A stretch of DNA of 64,000 bases from Phoronis australis (lineage: Eukaryota > Phoronida > Phoronidae). The notes beneath the pieces are model-generated. The model ran no database searches, was not told the DNA's origin, and saw only the letters and a program-made list of their open reading frames with translations. Made by a program: the position numbers and the translations under genes. Of this stretch, positions 12,208 through 23,628 are shown one piece after another. The stretch is taken from the NCBI GenBank assembly GCA_002633005.1, contig NMRA01000724.1, positions 88,920 to 152,919 on the forward strand, read 5' to 3'. Within the stretch, counting starts at the first letter, position 1. Each line of letters starts with the position of its first letter.

Positions 12208-14400
12208 CCGTATTCGCCGTAATAACCGCCCATGTCCCTATAAGCGCCCCCCACGCTTTTTCAGACTTTGCTGAAATAAGCGCCCAGTCCATAAATGTGT
12301 ACATGTGAACAATGACGTACCTACAGTCCTAAAACTCGGCTACAGTAACGTCTTCAGTTTATCAAAAATTTTTTGCACAGGTCTACTAGACCACCAGCGT
12401 CACTGCTATGTTTGTATTTAGCCGTGACTTTACACTTCAAAGTAACGCAGCGCTTCAAAAAGAACGCAACAGCATTGCTATGCTCTCACAACAACCGTGT
12501 CCCACTATGGTCTGACCTTTCAGTAGACACATCCACTGTCTCATGAATAAAAATAACTCGGTCTTAAACGCACGTGGCCAGGAAGCGCGCGCTACATACA
12601 TGAACCTGTCATAAAAGACATTAGTCGGGAACTATCAATTCATGAAACGGGTAGCATAGCATCGGTAAGAAATGAATATTGGCACTAATTTCCGACAATT
12701 TCTAATACTATAAAACATGTTTTTGTTATTTTTTGTTTGATTAACCATAATTGGTTTTTTAAGTCGAATATCCGATAAAATGACAACTGACAGTGAATGC
12801 TTACACACCCTTACACCGAAAAATAACTGTCAGATAGTTACGTACGCATCCAGCTACACGGCGACTAATATGGGCAAATATCGAAAGTTTTTAGCACGAG
12901 ACTGGCATGTGCTGAATGAAACACGCTCTGGTTTAGGCTTACTGCTTGTGCAAGTTTCTTTAGACACATCTAGCTAGTTAGATTGCGTGGCTCTGGGCCA
13001 AAGACGGTCTCTGCTTTGGCAAATGAACTCTGGTGACACGCACGCGTTCGCTTACTCGCAGACGAACTTCAAAACAAACGTCACGTGACAACAACGTGTG
13101 CATGTGTTCGTCCAGACATTTTTCTCGCCGTGTTGCCGATCATACATATAGATGGCACGATGTTGCACAGATTTGTACTTAAACCTGCCGTTAATCCAGA
13201 CTCCACGGGAACGTTAAAAAATCTTAGAGACGCTACTTATAAATAAAATTTAATGAGGATAATTCAGGTAATTTGCTGGAGTCAAAACCATTTTTATTCA
13301 AGCATTGAAGTCGCCAAATCGAAGACGACGATTTCGAGGCAGTCAGTCGGCGAGTTTTCGACCTGGGATTTCAGCACAATTTTCGGTAATTGTTTACAAT
13401 ATGACGACATTGACCTACACACATGATTTTGGTATCGTTCGATCCTTGCAACGTTATCTTTCCAAAAATATATGAATTCATCCCCTACCATGTGTCCTCC
13501 GTATTTTATCGTCGAATTTCGGTTCGCACTATTTCCCGGTTGGCAGCGCCACGTTAGCTCAACTCAAGATTACAACGACACCTGTTGTTAATGAATGAAA
13601 CGGCATCATTGATTTTGAATGGTGTTTGCCTGTGCGAGATTCCCGCTAAATTTTTTCCGACATGATATGGAGGAACAAGTTGCAGCATTTCACCTGTTCC
13701 AATTTTCTTTTATAATTGTGACCATTTGACCATTTTTCCACGAAATTGTCTGAAGTGGATACCATTTTCACAAATAAGAACCTCAAAAACAACTTCCGCT
13801 TTTTTCGCGGTTTCGTGCTAACAGATGCGTACCAGGGTCACTATAGGATCGAATTCGAATCCTTGGCACCGTAACTCGGGCGGGGCATAGATGAGTCTCG
13901 GTCAATTTGACCTTATGAAAAGCAACGATCTATAGAAGTTGGTAGATTAGTTTAGTTTTTGACTACCACGTGACTCCTTCCATTCAACATGGCGGTATTA
14001 CTACCGCGTTCCGGGAAATAGTGCGAGCAGAAATTTCCCGATAAGATATTAAAAGAATGGGGTATGAAGAATTTCTAAGTATTTTTGGAAAGATAACTTT
14101 GCAAGGAATCCAACGATACCAAAATCATATGTGTAAGTCAATGTCGTCATATTGTAAACAATTACCCAATTTTCTGTAAAATGGTCGTAATTTAGCAGCA
14201 AAGTTTGATAGCAATGCACCACAGTTTTGTTGAAAGTCTTTCATAGTTTACATATACGTCGCAGAGCGTAAATTTGATAAATCTTAGCTTCCGATTTCAC
14301 CCGTTTTAGAGACCGGGTTTCAATCGCCTTGGGTTATAATAAGCGCCCCCCTGAACCGAACTTTTCTAAGCGCCCTGGGCGGTTATTACGGCGAATACGG
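12208..14400. mobile_element. TA-target TIR element, 2.2 kb, in repeat unit 3
   Basis: Terminal inverted repeats ccgtattcgccgtaataacc and ggttattacggcgaatacgg are perfect over 20 bases and flanked by TA on both sides (12206-12207, 14401-14402). A second element with related ends and interior lies inverted at 57208-58698, and a short relative at 23629-23735. It encodes no recognised transposase. It carries a further insertion (13385-14166). TA duplication fits Tc1/mariner-type mobilisation, but the superfamily is inference. Confidence 0.85.
13385..14166. mobile_element. Palindromic element with 8-bp target duplication, nested in 12208-14400
   Basis: Inverted arms of about 156 bases (13385-13540 and 14011-14166) begin ggtaattgtttacaatatga. 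Directly outside both ends is CAATTTTC (13377-13384 and 14167-14174). The sibling element at 57208-58698 carries the same context once, without the insertion (complement of agcacaattttctgtaaa), so this is a filled site with its empty site in the same window. An 8-bp duplication is typical of hAT and P superfamilies. No coding capacity is seen. Confidence 0.88.
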
Positions 14401-15164
14401 TACACGGATTTCTAATCGCACCAAGGGAACTGAGTTTCGGCGTCAAAGGTCATTAAGTGCAAAAGTGATTTTTGAGCTAGACCTTTCATATTCATGCATG
14501 TAGCTTCCAGTCACTAGGTAAGTTCAGTCACAAACTTTTGGGTCATTAGGTGCAACTTTGGGGTCATTAAGTGCACTTTTCTTTTAAATTTTGGACTTTT
14601 TCACTCCGCTTGTTCTTACATTGTTGATTATCGAGAGGGTTCATATTCATGGCGGTTCAAGCAATTGGCAATCTAATTCTATTGATCACTTGGATTTGAC
14701 TCAAAATGCACCGGAATGAACCAAAACGGGTCAAAGAGTGCATTCCATCAAATTGCTTTTTGTACATTTTTTAGATGTAGACTCCGAATTTTGATAACAA
14801 GCAGATACTAGAGAAGTGCACCCGAAAGTTACTTGAAATTTAAATTGATTAAAGGAAACCGAGTTTCCGGGTCAAAGTGCAAAAGTGATTTTTGCGCTAG
14901 AGCTTATATAATCCCGTGTATACTTTTCATTCGTAAAGGAAATTCAGTCACATACTTTGGGGTCTTTAGGTGCATCTGTGTGGTCATGAGGTGCAGTTTT
15001 CTGTTGATATTCTTACTCTTTACTGTTGCTCTTTCATAGTTACCAAGGACATCTCTCTTTTTCACACAAAGGATGCAACTTCTATGCAATGTAATGCCCC
15101 TATTCACTATTTACTTGCATACACCACGGGCAGAGTTGTAAGTGCGCATACGCAATTGTGTTCT

Positions 15165-15440
15165 AGTTTTATCGTTCCTCTTCCACCCAGTGAAGCTCCA
15201 ATTTTGTGCAGGATTTGAATGCTTTCCTGAATTTCCAACTGGTGGTTTATAACTTTTGATAATTGGGCCATTAAGTTGCAGCCCCACATAATTAATATAG
15301 CAGAATACTGCATGGCTGTGCACTACTTTCTAGTTTTAGGTATAAATAAAAGTCACATTTCTAGTCTGGTCTTCAAAATTTATTAACCTTATCATGTGTG
15401 CTTTTCACAAACTATTCAATTACGCTTATTTAAAAACTTT
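15165..15440 (+). repeat. Dispersed intronic repeat, related to 44560-44760
   Basis: Shared blocks include cagaatact, agttttaggt, aaaagtcacatt and aaaaactttcaaaatgaa in the same order in both places. Non-coding, origin unknown. Confidence 0.6.
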
Positions 15441-15895
15441 CAAAATGAAAATCTAAAAATTGTAAAATTGTTACCCAAGTTAATCTCCAGAGAATGATGA
15501 GATCAGCTAAAGCTGGATGATTTCTTTGAAAATAGTGGTGAATTTTAAGTTTAGCGAAGACTGTCTATATGCCGAAACTTGACCTGTTAGGGTGTAAGCA
15601 TAGGATTCTTTTCAAGAGTTAGGCGAGGATGGTGACTCAACAATAACTCTGTAACCTTAATTGCATGCAACTTGACACCTCGCCACTGCCAAGCTTGTAA
15701 TACAAGCAGAATCAGGTCACATGGACACCTTCCTGTGCAGGCAACTTCCACTAGTACTTAGTCTGAACTATTCCTCTGGAACCTTCATGGACACGATAGA
15801 TGCAAAATGTTTTGTACTTATGTGATGCAGAAGTTTAATTTCAAGAAGTTCTTTCGTGATAGACACCTGGGTGACCTGATTATTCTTCTTTACAG

Positions 15896-16075
15896 GTTCC
15901 CCGAATACAAATACCGTCTGCGAAAAGTGTAAAAAGGGAACTTTTTCCAACGTTTACAGCAAAACCGAAAAGTGCCTTAACCACACCAAATGTAATACTT
16001 CATACTTGTTCAGGGGTAATTCGACCCACGATGCGGAATGTTCAGGTAACACCGCACGTCCTTCATCGGACACTG
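15896..16075 (+). CDS. TNF-receptor-superfamily death receptor, exon with CRD3 end and CRD4
   Basis: The acceptor ttctttacag and donor actg|gtaagt are both phase 1 and match the preceding and following exons. The translation gives NTVCEKCKKGTFSNVYS, TEKCLNHTKC and GNSTHDAEC, a textbook end of CRD3 and a CRD4. Three N-glycosylation sequons are visible (NHT, NTS, NST). A second in-frame donor lies 30 bases upstream (ttcag|gtaaca, exon end 16045), also phase 1, so ten membrane-proximal residues could be optional. Together with the exon at 4707 this gives four CRDs, the count seen in receptors such as NGFR and TNFRSF21; which is closest cannot be decided by eye. Confidence 0.93.
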
Positions 16076-16633
16076 GTAAGTCATACTGATTAGCTTCTGC
16101 TCATCCATGATATTAATAGTCATTTACATGAGTTCCACATTTTGAGAACCAGATTTCTCCATTAAATAACAAGCCTTTAACTGGATCTCAAAATCTGAGA
16201 CCTTGAAAGTGATTATTGTCATCAAATTGATACTATCCACATGTGTTCACGTAACACCCACCCTGGAATAGCAAGTGATTTTATTTTTAAGAGCATTGTG
16301 TTTTGTTGTATTCGATTTAGAACGCATTCCCGATTGCAGTCCTTAAAGTGTAATTTGCAAGGTCCAAGTATGTTACATTGCGATAATATCTTCAAGGTAT
16401 TGTTATTTGGATGTATTTTATTCAAATTATCGTATAATTGTATCTTTAGTTGTTTTAAAAAAGCGAAAAATAAAAAAATCCGCGAAAAAATGACCTTTGA
16501 CACCATGACATGGTGTTGGGGAACACAAATTAGACCATATCCCACAATGCAGTTCACCCCCATTATAGCACAGTTCACGACGAACAAAGACCATTCAATC
16601 TTGACATGTTTTAGCAATATGATGGTGCATCAG

Positions 16634-16856
16634 TGTGTGCGCACTAACTGTTCTAACACCACCCAAGTGGAAGGCATGAGCCTAATAAGATAAGCATCTG
16701 GCCGCGTAATGACACATTTTCGTGTAAACTCCTCGTGTTTGGAAAATGACTGTCGAGTCAGCCATCTGTCAGAGCCGAAATATGCTCCGACCATTTTGAG
16801 GAGGGCTGCTTCGACAAAAAACACATCATGAAAGTTGATGCTGGTCTTGTAAAAAG
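16634..16856 (+). pseudogene. Degraded THAP zinc-finger exon
   Basis: The THAP domain is a C2CH zinc finger found in Kolobok and P-type transposases and in proteins derived from them. Visible pieces are CVRTNCSNTTQVEGMSLIR at the start and AEICSDHFEEGCFDKKH at the end, in different frames. A TGA sits where the conserved tryptophan of the middle would be expected, before LSSQPSVRAEICSDHF, and a frameshift separates the two halves. A donor-like aaaaag|gtaagt follows at 16857. It lies in the receptor intron on the same strand, so it was probably delivered by a transposon and is no longer translatable. Confidence 0.6.
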
Positions 16857-17250
16857 GTAAGTTACCTTGATAATTTTGATGTTTAAGAATTCATGACGCT
16901 TCTGCAGTGCCTAAACAATAACAAACCTTTTTCACAATCACCGTAGTTCTCAAGTGTTTAAGATCTGTTGTTTGTTCGTGAAAGATTAAGTTATAAATGG
17001 ATAAAACTAAAAGCCACAACAAAGAAAGCTGATCTCAAAAGATGCATGTATTTTGAAAAGAATGCAGATTATGAATAAAGTAAAACACGATGGTAACTCA
17101 ATTGCAAGGTTTTGATTATTGAAGTAATCTGCTTCAAAAAAAAACAGGATTAAAATCTAGTTTTGACTTTTGCTTGAAGGTTATAAAAGTAGGCGAAAAC
17201 TTGCAATTAGATATCGTCGTGTTTTGAATTACTGCCGGTGTACTTTTCAG

Positions 17251-17516
17251 GGTATGTAAATGAAGTAAGGGAGAACACCTTGCGCTTAGTGCAGAACAAA
17301 AGAGAAGCAGGTGGTCTTGAAATTCGCTTAGAAATTGATGCCCCTCCAATGCTGACTGCTGCTGCTCCAGATGTATCCAAGGAGGATGTCGTGGCACAGA
17401 TGAGGATCCGTTTTCCAGATGAATTCAGATTGGCTGCTTTGTCAATGGACTGCACTGGAATTACTTTCCGTCACATATTTGACAGTCACTACCAATGTTT
17501 TAAATTAAATTTTTGA
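17251..17516 (+). CDS. Unrecognised open exon ending in a stop codon
   Basis: After a good acceptor (gtgtacttttcag) the phase-1 frame stays open for about 87 codons and then stops. It starts YVNEVRENTLRLVQNKREAG and contains ISLE-type alternation such as LEIRLEIDAPPML, then EDVVAQMRIRFPDEFR. I do not recognise the family. Phase 1 is compatible with splicing from the CRD4 exon at 16075, which would give a receptor lacking a membrane segment. Equally it could be a leftover of the same transposon as the THAP remnant 400 bases upstream, although that remnant's phase-2 donor does not fit. The opposite strand is also open, which lowers confidence. Confidence 0.3.
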
Positions 17517-17519
17517 TAG

Positions 17520-18860
17520 TGGTACAGATAGCAGTGCCACAGTGTTTATAGTACCAGTACTAGAAATTGTGAAAAGCTTTTGTGTGTGGCATTTGGCTGT
17601 CCCGTTTGTATAGATAAACCTGGTGGTATGTTATGTTCTTATATTGAAACCAGTGGCGGATTTAGAGGGAGGCCATGGCCTCCCTAGAATTCTCCCAGAT
17701 TCCATTTGATAGTTCTGGGTGTGAATGTCTGACGGGCAAAATCCTGGCTATCAGTGTGCTTTGGCCCCCCAACTCAAAATCCTGGATCTGCCCCTGGAAA
17801 TATTTCAATATTTCTTCATACAATGACTATAAATATTGTGGCATAGCCTTCTTAGGTATATGCACTAAATTGTTGCTGTCCCATACAGTGCATCAGTATT
17901 GGAAGACTTTCTTAAGTGGTAGTGAAAAGGTGCCTATTTGGGTCGTCAATCTTTTCATCGTGGGACAATATCATTAAAACTGTATGACAGAATTCACTTG
18001 CACAGAATTCAAACATTTTCTTGGGAATTGGTGGTACAAGCAGTCCCTCCAGATTTCCCACTACCTACACATGTGCATACTTCTTGATGTGTTGTTATAC
18101 CATATCATTGACATCTAAAGCTATTGCATACTGCAGCTTTTGGGTTGAGATTCAGTGGTTGCCGCCAGTGTGTCGTGTTAGTTGGTATCTCATTGAATTG
18201 CAGTAGAACTCGCTAAGTTGGAGCCAGTGAGACTGAGTTATTTCGAGGCGTTACTGCGGAATTAATTCTAATCTTTCTAAAGTTCCCACTGAAGCACTAC
18301 CAATTTAGAGAGTTCTACTGTATAAGGGCAGGAGGTTCAGTCTCGACCTCATACATTATGTCCCTGATTCAAAACTTAATTTTTAATGTAACAGCCATAC
18401 TGTTAAATGTGTTCGCTTCAATCACACAAACTGGACTCCAATGAGACCAATTCCTCTGTTTACCTAGGTAAACCATAAGTTTAACTGATGTTGAGTTATG
18501 AAGTTAGTCCTAGTTAAATTACACTTGTCATGACCATGTTATTATAAGTAGCCAGATTGATGAGCATCAATAAATGTTACTTGCTGTGTCAATTATTTAC
18601 CATTCTGAAACCACAAAAGTCTATTCATGGAATGCCAACTTCCATTTCATGCCCCTGAGGTTGCGCTGCAATTGCATTTGTTTGTTACGATGTTCGTTCT
18701 TTTTATGGAATTTGTCACTACAACTTTTTGCAACTCATCCAAATTACATAAGGCTAGACCCCGAGTCACAACTTTTAATAAGAGAATACATAGGTCGATG
18801 CGCAGGAGTTGGGCAGACATTCCAGGCCTAAGACAACTGTTGATGTCTATAAATGGATGA
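17520..18860. other. Intronic stretch, nothing recognised
   Basis: No splice-framed coding stretch or clear repeat was found. Short open frames are unremarkable. Confidence 0.5.
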
Positions 18861-18865
18861 AACTA

Positions 18866-19251
18866 TTAAGAAAATCCATGAAACTCAAAGTTCTCCTCAT
18901 TTAGTGGCGGAGGGTAGAAAGCTCTGGTGCAGGCTACTGCGCATGCTGGAATGACAACACGGACAGTTCGTCCTAAGTGACCATGTACCCATCTTTGGAA
19001 CTGTCTGTAGGCCACATGTTGCATCCTTTTATCCAAGGGTCTGTCACAGCCATCAGGATACTGACTTTTGTATTGCAGCCATGCAGTCCCCAAAACATCA
19101 TGCTTGATGCATACAGGTTTAAAACCCCCATGCTCCACAATACATTTTTTCTTCTGTCTAATTAAGTTGTCACGCTTCATTTTTTCATCAAGTTTTGCAA
19201 CATACTCTTTCTTCAACAACTGGGGTTGTCTGACAGTTGCCTCTGGTACAC
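18866..19251 (-). CDS. P2RX7 C-terminal-type domain, last exon
   Basis: The minus strand reads from an acceptor (caccttgcag, phase 1) through 128 codons to TAA. It contains KKCIVEHGGFKPVCIKHDVL, then VAYRQFQRWVHGHLGR and TVRVVIPACAVACTRAFYPP. This Y-R-x-F-x-x-W, L-G-R-x-x-R-V-x-I-P-x-C pattern is characteristic of the cytoplasmic C-terminal zinc-binding domain of P2X7 receptors, which also occurs in many invertebrate proteins without the channel. No P2X channel domain is visible nearby. The expected CxC-G-x-C upstream part was not found between 19252 and 20546. It lies antisense inside the death-receptor intron. The exon itself is intact; whether the gene is functional is unclear. Confidence 0.7.
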
Positions 19252-20546
19252 CTGCAAGGTGTGTCAACAAAAATACATTACTTCAGTGAACATCAAAATT
19301 TCGAATTGAAAATTTTACCAAGAGTGCCTCACCCAAATATAATTGAGGGGGCTGCATGTGACCAGTTTTCAAGAAAATTGATTGTTCAGAGTAAACCGCA
19401 CTTGAGCAGCGACCTGTTTACAACAACAAATATCAAATCTGTTTCCAAAAAACAAACTTTGGAACATCACAACCTACAGGTGTTTATTTTCATATAAATT
19501 CATCAGTATATAGTAAAGATATTTACTTTTCATACAAATGAATAGTGCTACACCCAAGGCAGTGCTAGTTCATGCCCAGGGGATATAGTAATGGACATTA
19601 GTTGTTTGATTTTTAGCTGAGCCTAAGACACAAGGTAGTTATCCTGATTCATTGATGGAGGGGACTGTTTTATAAGTAGTCGTGAGACCTGTTTTCCCAA
19701 TCTGCACCCTATCGGCACCCACATATTAATCAAAGTAGACAATGCCAATGAGGCAAACCAACTTGAAAAGCAGTGTTACCACTCAAAGGGTCGCCCACAT
19801 TGTAGATATTACCGTAAACATTTCTTAAGACTTCTCCATATGCTATATGAGCAATCACCAATCCAATGGGATGCCCTCTACACTCTATAGAAACTTTACC
19901 AGACAGTTCCTACCCAAGTCGACTCGTACCCAGACCATGTACCGTATTTTATAATGGCAACATTGGGTCAATAAACATAGACATGAAATGGTTGTTTCCA
20001 TTTCAAGCATCGCCTTACAAAATAAAATTGTGGGTCCGAGTTGACTTGGCCCTTGAGTACGAAAATGAAGTGACCTGTTCTATAACCTATAGAATTATAT
20101 GTCCCCCCAGCCCTGAGGTGAGAAAGTCTTTAATTATAAAATTGTGATTCTTTCATCCTCTTTACACTTCACAGTCGATTATTCCAAAGTGGTTCTCATT
20201 CTTTCCCTTGCATACATTTATTCACTCAGTAGTAAAACCGAGCTCAGTCTCAGAGAAGTAGGAGACAATTTTGTGCAAAGCTCAATATATTGTCTGCCAG
20301 AGAAAGCCAGGATTCACGAGCTCAAACCAGCGAGCCACACTGTCTACAAATAATCTTAGAGACCAAACACTTTTTGCTAAAATTCAAAAAAATCACAGTT
20401 TTTTATTACTGAAACTGGTATTCATCCATGGCTGAAACAATGTTCACCAGTGGAGATGTGGGCACCTGGGACTCACCGGTAAAGCACCTATTGAATTTTG
20501 AATTAAAAAAGACCGAGTAATGGATACATCTTAATAATATTCTTAC

Positions 20547-20831
20547 CATTCACTAACATCTAATCGCAACTCCTGCACACCTTCTGCCCTTGTATGTTCA
20601 CTGCACGAACTGGCTGGGGCTGAGTCTTCGACGACTGGGGCAAGGGCCGTGAAAGGGATCGAGGGAGAACGGCTCCACAACAGGAAAGCTGTGAACACTA
20701 ATTGTTCCTATGGGATCTGTCACTTGCTCCTCCACGTCCGAAAGGTCGGAATCATCTGAAAAGTCCACCTGTCTGTCCCTGTATTTTTCAAAGTATTCCT
20801 CATCTACGCTGCTGTATTCACTAGGACACAC
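20547..20831 (-). pseudogene. Probable N-terminal exon of the P2RX7_C-type gene, frameshifted
   Basis: The frame opens with MCPSEYSSVDEEYFEKYRDR, an acidic serine-rich start, and continues to VVEPFSLDPFHG, which resembles the P-Y/F-x-x-E/D-P motif that opens this domain family. It then stops at 20598. The +1 frame continues as EDSAPASSCSEHTRAEGVQE and ends in LRLDVSEW at a donor (gaatg|gtaaga, 20546). A one-base frameshift somewhere around 20605-20680 would join the two. That could be real decay or a sequencing error. The link to the exon at 18866 rests on strand, spacing and family expectation. Confidence 0.45.
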
Positions 20832-20994
20832 ATTGTTTCCTTTGTGTTCCCCTACACCACCTCACAGATGTGTAACGAACGAAAATGGCGCCGTTTCTAT
20901 TCTCCGTTACAACAATGGTGTTACAACACCACGACACTAAATTTGTAGATAACTTTGTATAGCGACGTACAATTCAGTTAATGTTAAGAATATA

Positions 20995-21035
20995 GCAATT
21001 ATAATTCTAATTCTAATTATAATTATAATTATAAA
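20995..21035. repeat. AT-rich microsatellite (taatta/attataatt)
   Basis: About 40 bases of repeated attcta/attata units. Confidence 0.7.
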
Positions 21036-21847
21036 CAAAAATTTAGACCATATTGTTGTTCAGATTGGTTTGGACCTTGCAATTTCCTCTTTAACCCTAA
21101 TGGATACAACTGTAGTGTTGTGCTGTGGTAATGCCCCTTTATGGTTCAGCAGAAAACAAAGATTGATCTCACCCTTCAGTTTCATAATACCATTCATATA
21201 CAACATACACATGGCTGTCCTGTTTACAGTGCTTTATTCTTGCAGTACAACCCACGACAGCATCAAGTATCGAGTCCAAGAACAACACAAAAGGTGGGAA
21301 AATTCATATGAGTGATAGAAGCGTTGCTGTAACCTTGTAACCAAGTCATGGTGCAACAAAGCAAATCTCCAGTAACACCAAAATATCTATTTCACCTCAG
21401 TTGCACATGACGTATGCTCATTTCCCTAAAGGCCAAGGGAGGAAACACCCTTCTCTGAAAGCTGTCGCTAGTGAAGTGCTTGACACATACAGTCACGTCT
21501 GTATGGCCCATGTAACAGCGCACTGAGATGCAACAAAGACATTTAGCATAAGAATAAATGAACAATAGCAACCAAATAAGCATAAGTGTTACAATAAACA
21601 GTTTCTTAAGTCTCGTAACATTGATAATGTGAAAAAGGCTGTTGATATTTGATTTTTGTAAAGGTGATGTTGATTAACTTGATATTCTAGTAACATATCT
21701 GTTGTTTTTAGTCATGGTGCCGATAACGGTGGTTAGAATATTTAGTTATAGGTTGTGCAGTCTATCAGCTCACAATGGTTTGTTACTAAACAATGCTATT
21801 TCACCACATATAGCTTTGGTAACTAAATTTGTATTTCGTGCTTGCAG

Positions 21848-21895
21848 ACTTGACCACAATTCCTTCCAATATCACCAGCGAGAACAAAACAGCAG
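21848..21895 (+). CDS. Death receptor, short extracellular stalk exon
   Basis: Acceptor gtgcttgcag and donor agcag|gtttgt frame 48 bases that are phase 1 at both ends. The peptide is LTTIPSNITSENKTA, with two overlapping-type N-glycosylation sequons (NIT, NKT) and many Ser/Thr, as expected of a membrane-proximal stalk. It lies between the CRD4 exon and the transmembrane exon and can be skipped without shifting frame. The evidence is phase, splice sites and composition, since the exon is too short for a family match. Confidence 0.65.
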
Positions 21896-21899
21896 GTTT

Positions 21900-23620
21900 G
21901 TAAACGTTCGGATTATAGTTAGTTTGTTGAGGCTCTGACATTAGACCAGTCGCGTTCTGCAACACCAGAGTTTGTGACACAACTGTTCAAATGACCAATT
22001 GACCAATAAAATTTTGATCTCTTAGACATAAACCTATCATACTTTACTTTCTCCCACGTGCTTGAAAATGAGGCTGTGACCCAAAGCACATGACCTAATA
22101 AACAATCTAGATTATGCTTGTGATTCAATAGCTCACTTGCGTCAGTTTCCAGTTATTCATTGTGTCATCACCGGAAGTTAATGGGCAAAATCCGCCATAT
22201 TGCCCGTGTTTTGCCCCGAGTCTTTGCTACACATGCTAAATCTTATTGGAGTTCTCATGGAGAATTTTACGCTTAAAACATTAACATAACTTAAGAGATG
22301 GTAGATGGAATAAGTATAAATTGACAAAGAAAAGGTTAACTTGTTATGTTGTGCGAAGCTGTGAACGGACTGAAATTGCCACTCGACCCGGGCTAGGCCT
22401 GAAATGCAGCAGGCATAGGACAGGGACGATAGAATGTCCCCATAAAATACAGCACATAAATGAAACGTGCATATGTGCACATGAAGTTATAATTAACACA
22501 TACCATGACTCTAGATACAATCTAGTCAAAAAATAACTTGAACTTATCCATGAAAATCTCGCGGTTCGCTCGAGTTTCTGTCACCAGGCACCATTTTGAA
22601 GAAATTATGTGAAATCACGCCTGTTGACGAACAAAAAGTCCAAGGACCACAAATCTTACAAAATTCACTTGATATCTTCTCACTGCTATTTTGCAAGTGT
22701 CCCACGCCAGGTCATGCGCTTTGCTCAGTCTCGCGGTGGCTTTTCTCTCATACTCATTTGACTCAGTTGAAATACTTGTGGTTATCGCACGCGTGTTGAA
22801 AAAGTGGCGGTAACCAAAAAGTGGAGTTGGAAATTTTCACAATTAAAAGTCACCTGAATTCTCGTAACTATGCTTCATCGAAAATATATTTAGAAACACG
22901 AATTATCACTGAAGAAAGTAAGCGCCTTTTCAAGTGGTAGTTTTAAGTGTAAAATGTATTTTTGACGAGGTGAAAACTCTTTATCGGTGAGCGGATTTCG
23001 CCTACGGGCTGTTAAAAATACACAGGACGAAATTTGTACTGAACACGATGGGATGTTTGTAGCGCGAATCTGTATTACATTTCCCATAACAGCAATGCTT
23101 GTTTGGCATTATTCATATTAAAAGATTAAAAATCCGAAGTAAACTGAACAGAATTCACTCTGCTACCGTATCTGGCAAATGGCCAAATTACAAGCTTTTG
23201 CCCTACTTTCAGTGACGTCTGTTAAGTCTCACAGAATCTCGCATCATTGTTATTAACTTGCAAAAAGACTATTGTAAGATGCAGTGCTCTAATGTTGCTG
23301 AGTTGTGACCAATAGCCGATGAAGGCAATGTCCGGCAGAATTTACCACTGAGAGAACTTTGTGTTTGAGGTTCTGTTCAAGTAGTGGCAGCAATCGCTTG
23401 CTTTAATTGTCATCAATGTCCACAGTTCATTGTCAACTTGTTCATTTCAAGTACTCTCCTTGCATGCAAATTAAACATGGCACCTTTTATGGATATATTG
23501 CATGCCACATAGCAAAGGATGAAAATAGTCACAGTCTTGGATTATCAGCACATTTCACCTGTCTACCTAGTGCACCTATTACTACTGGGTGTGGAAATTT
23601 AAACTGTTTGTGAAATGGGT
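21900..23620. other. Intronic stretch, nothing recognised
   Basis: Only short unconnected open frames and no family resemblance on either strand. Confidence 0.45.
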
Positions 23621-23628
23621 CTACGTAT

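Larger units (their letters stand above)
11941..15170 (+). repeat. Tandem repeat family, unit 3 (interrupted)
   Basis: Third copy, starting cttttcagattgttattact near 11972 and ending near cgcaattgtgttctagttt. It is split at 12207 by a TA-target element (12208-14400) and resumes at 14403. The terminal hairpin array is missing after this unit. Confidence 0.8.
5047..15895 (+). other. Intron of the death-receptor gene, mostly repeats
   Basis: This intron separates phase-1 exons that join within CRD3 (...GVVSA | G | SPNTNTVC...), a continuous CRD3 sequence, so no coding exon appears to be missing. It is filled by a tandem repeat family at 5.9-15.2 kb with nested transposons, annotated separately. 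Between about 5050 and 5900 I see no feature. Confidence 0.75.

Noticed and set aside
16241-16693. 150-codon open frame ending in the THAP start
   Set aside because: Only the last 20 codons (CVRTNCSN...) resemble a protein domain; the upstream part has no support.
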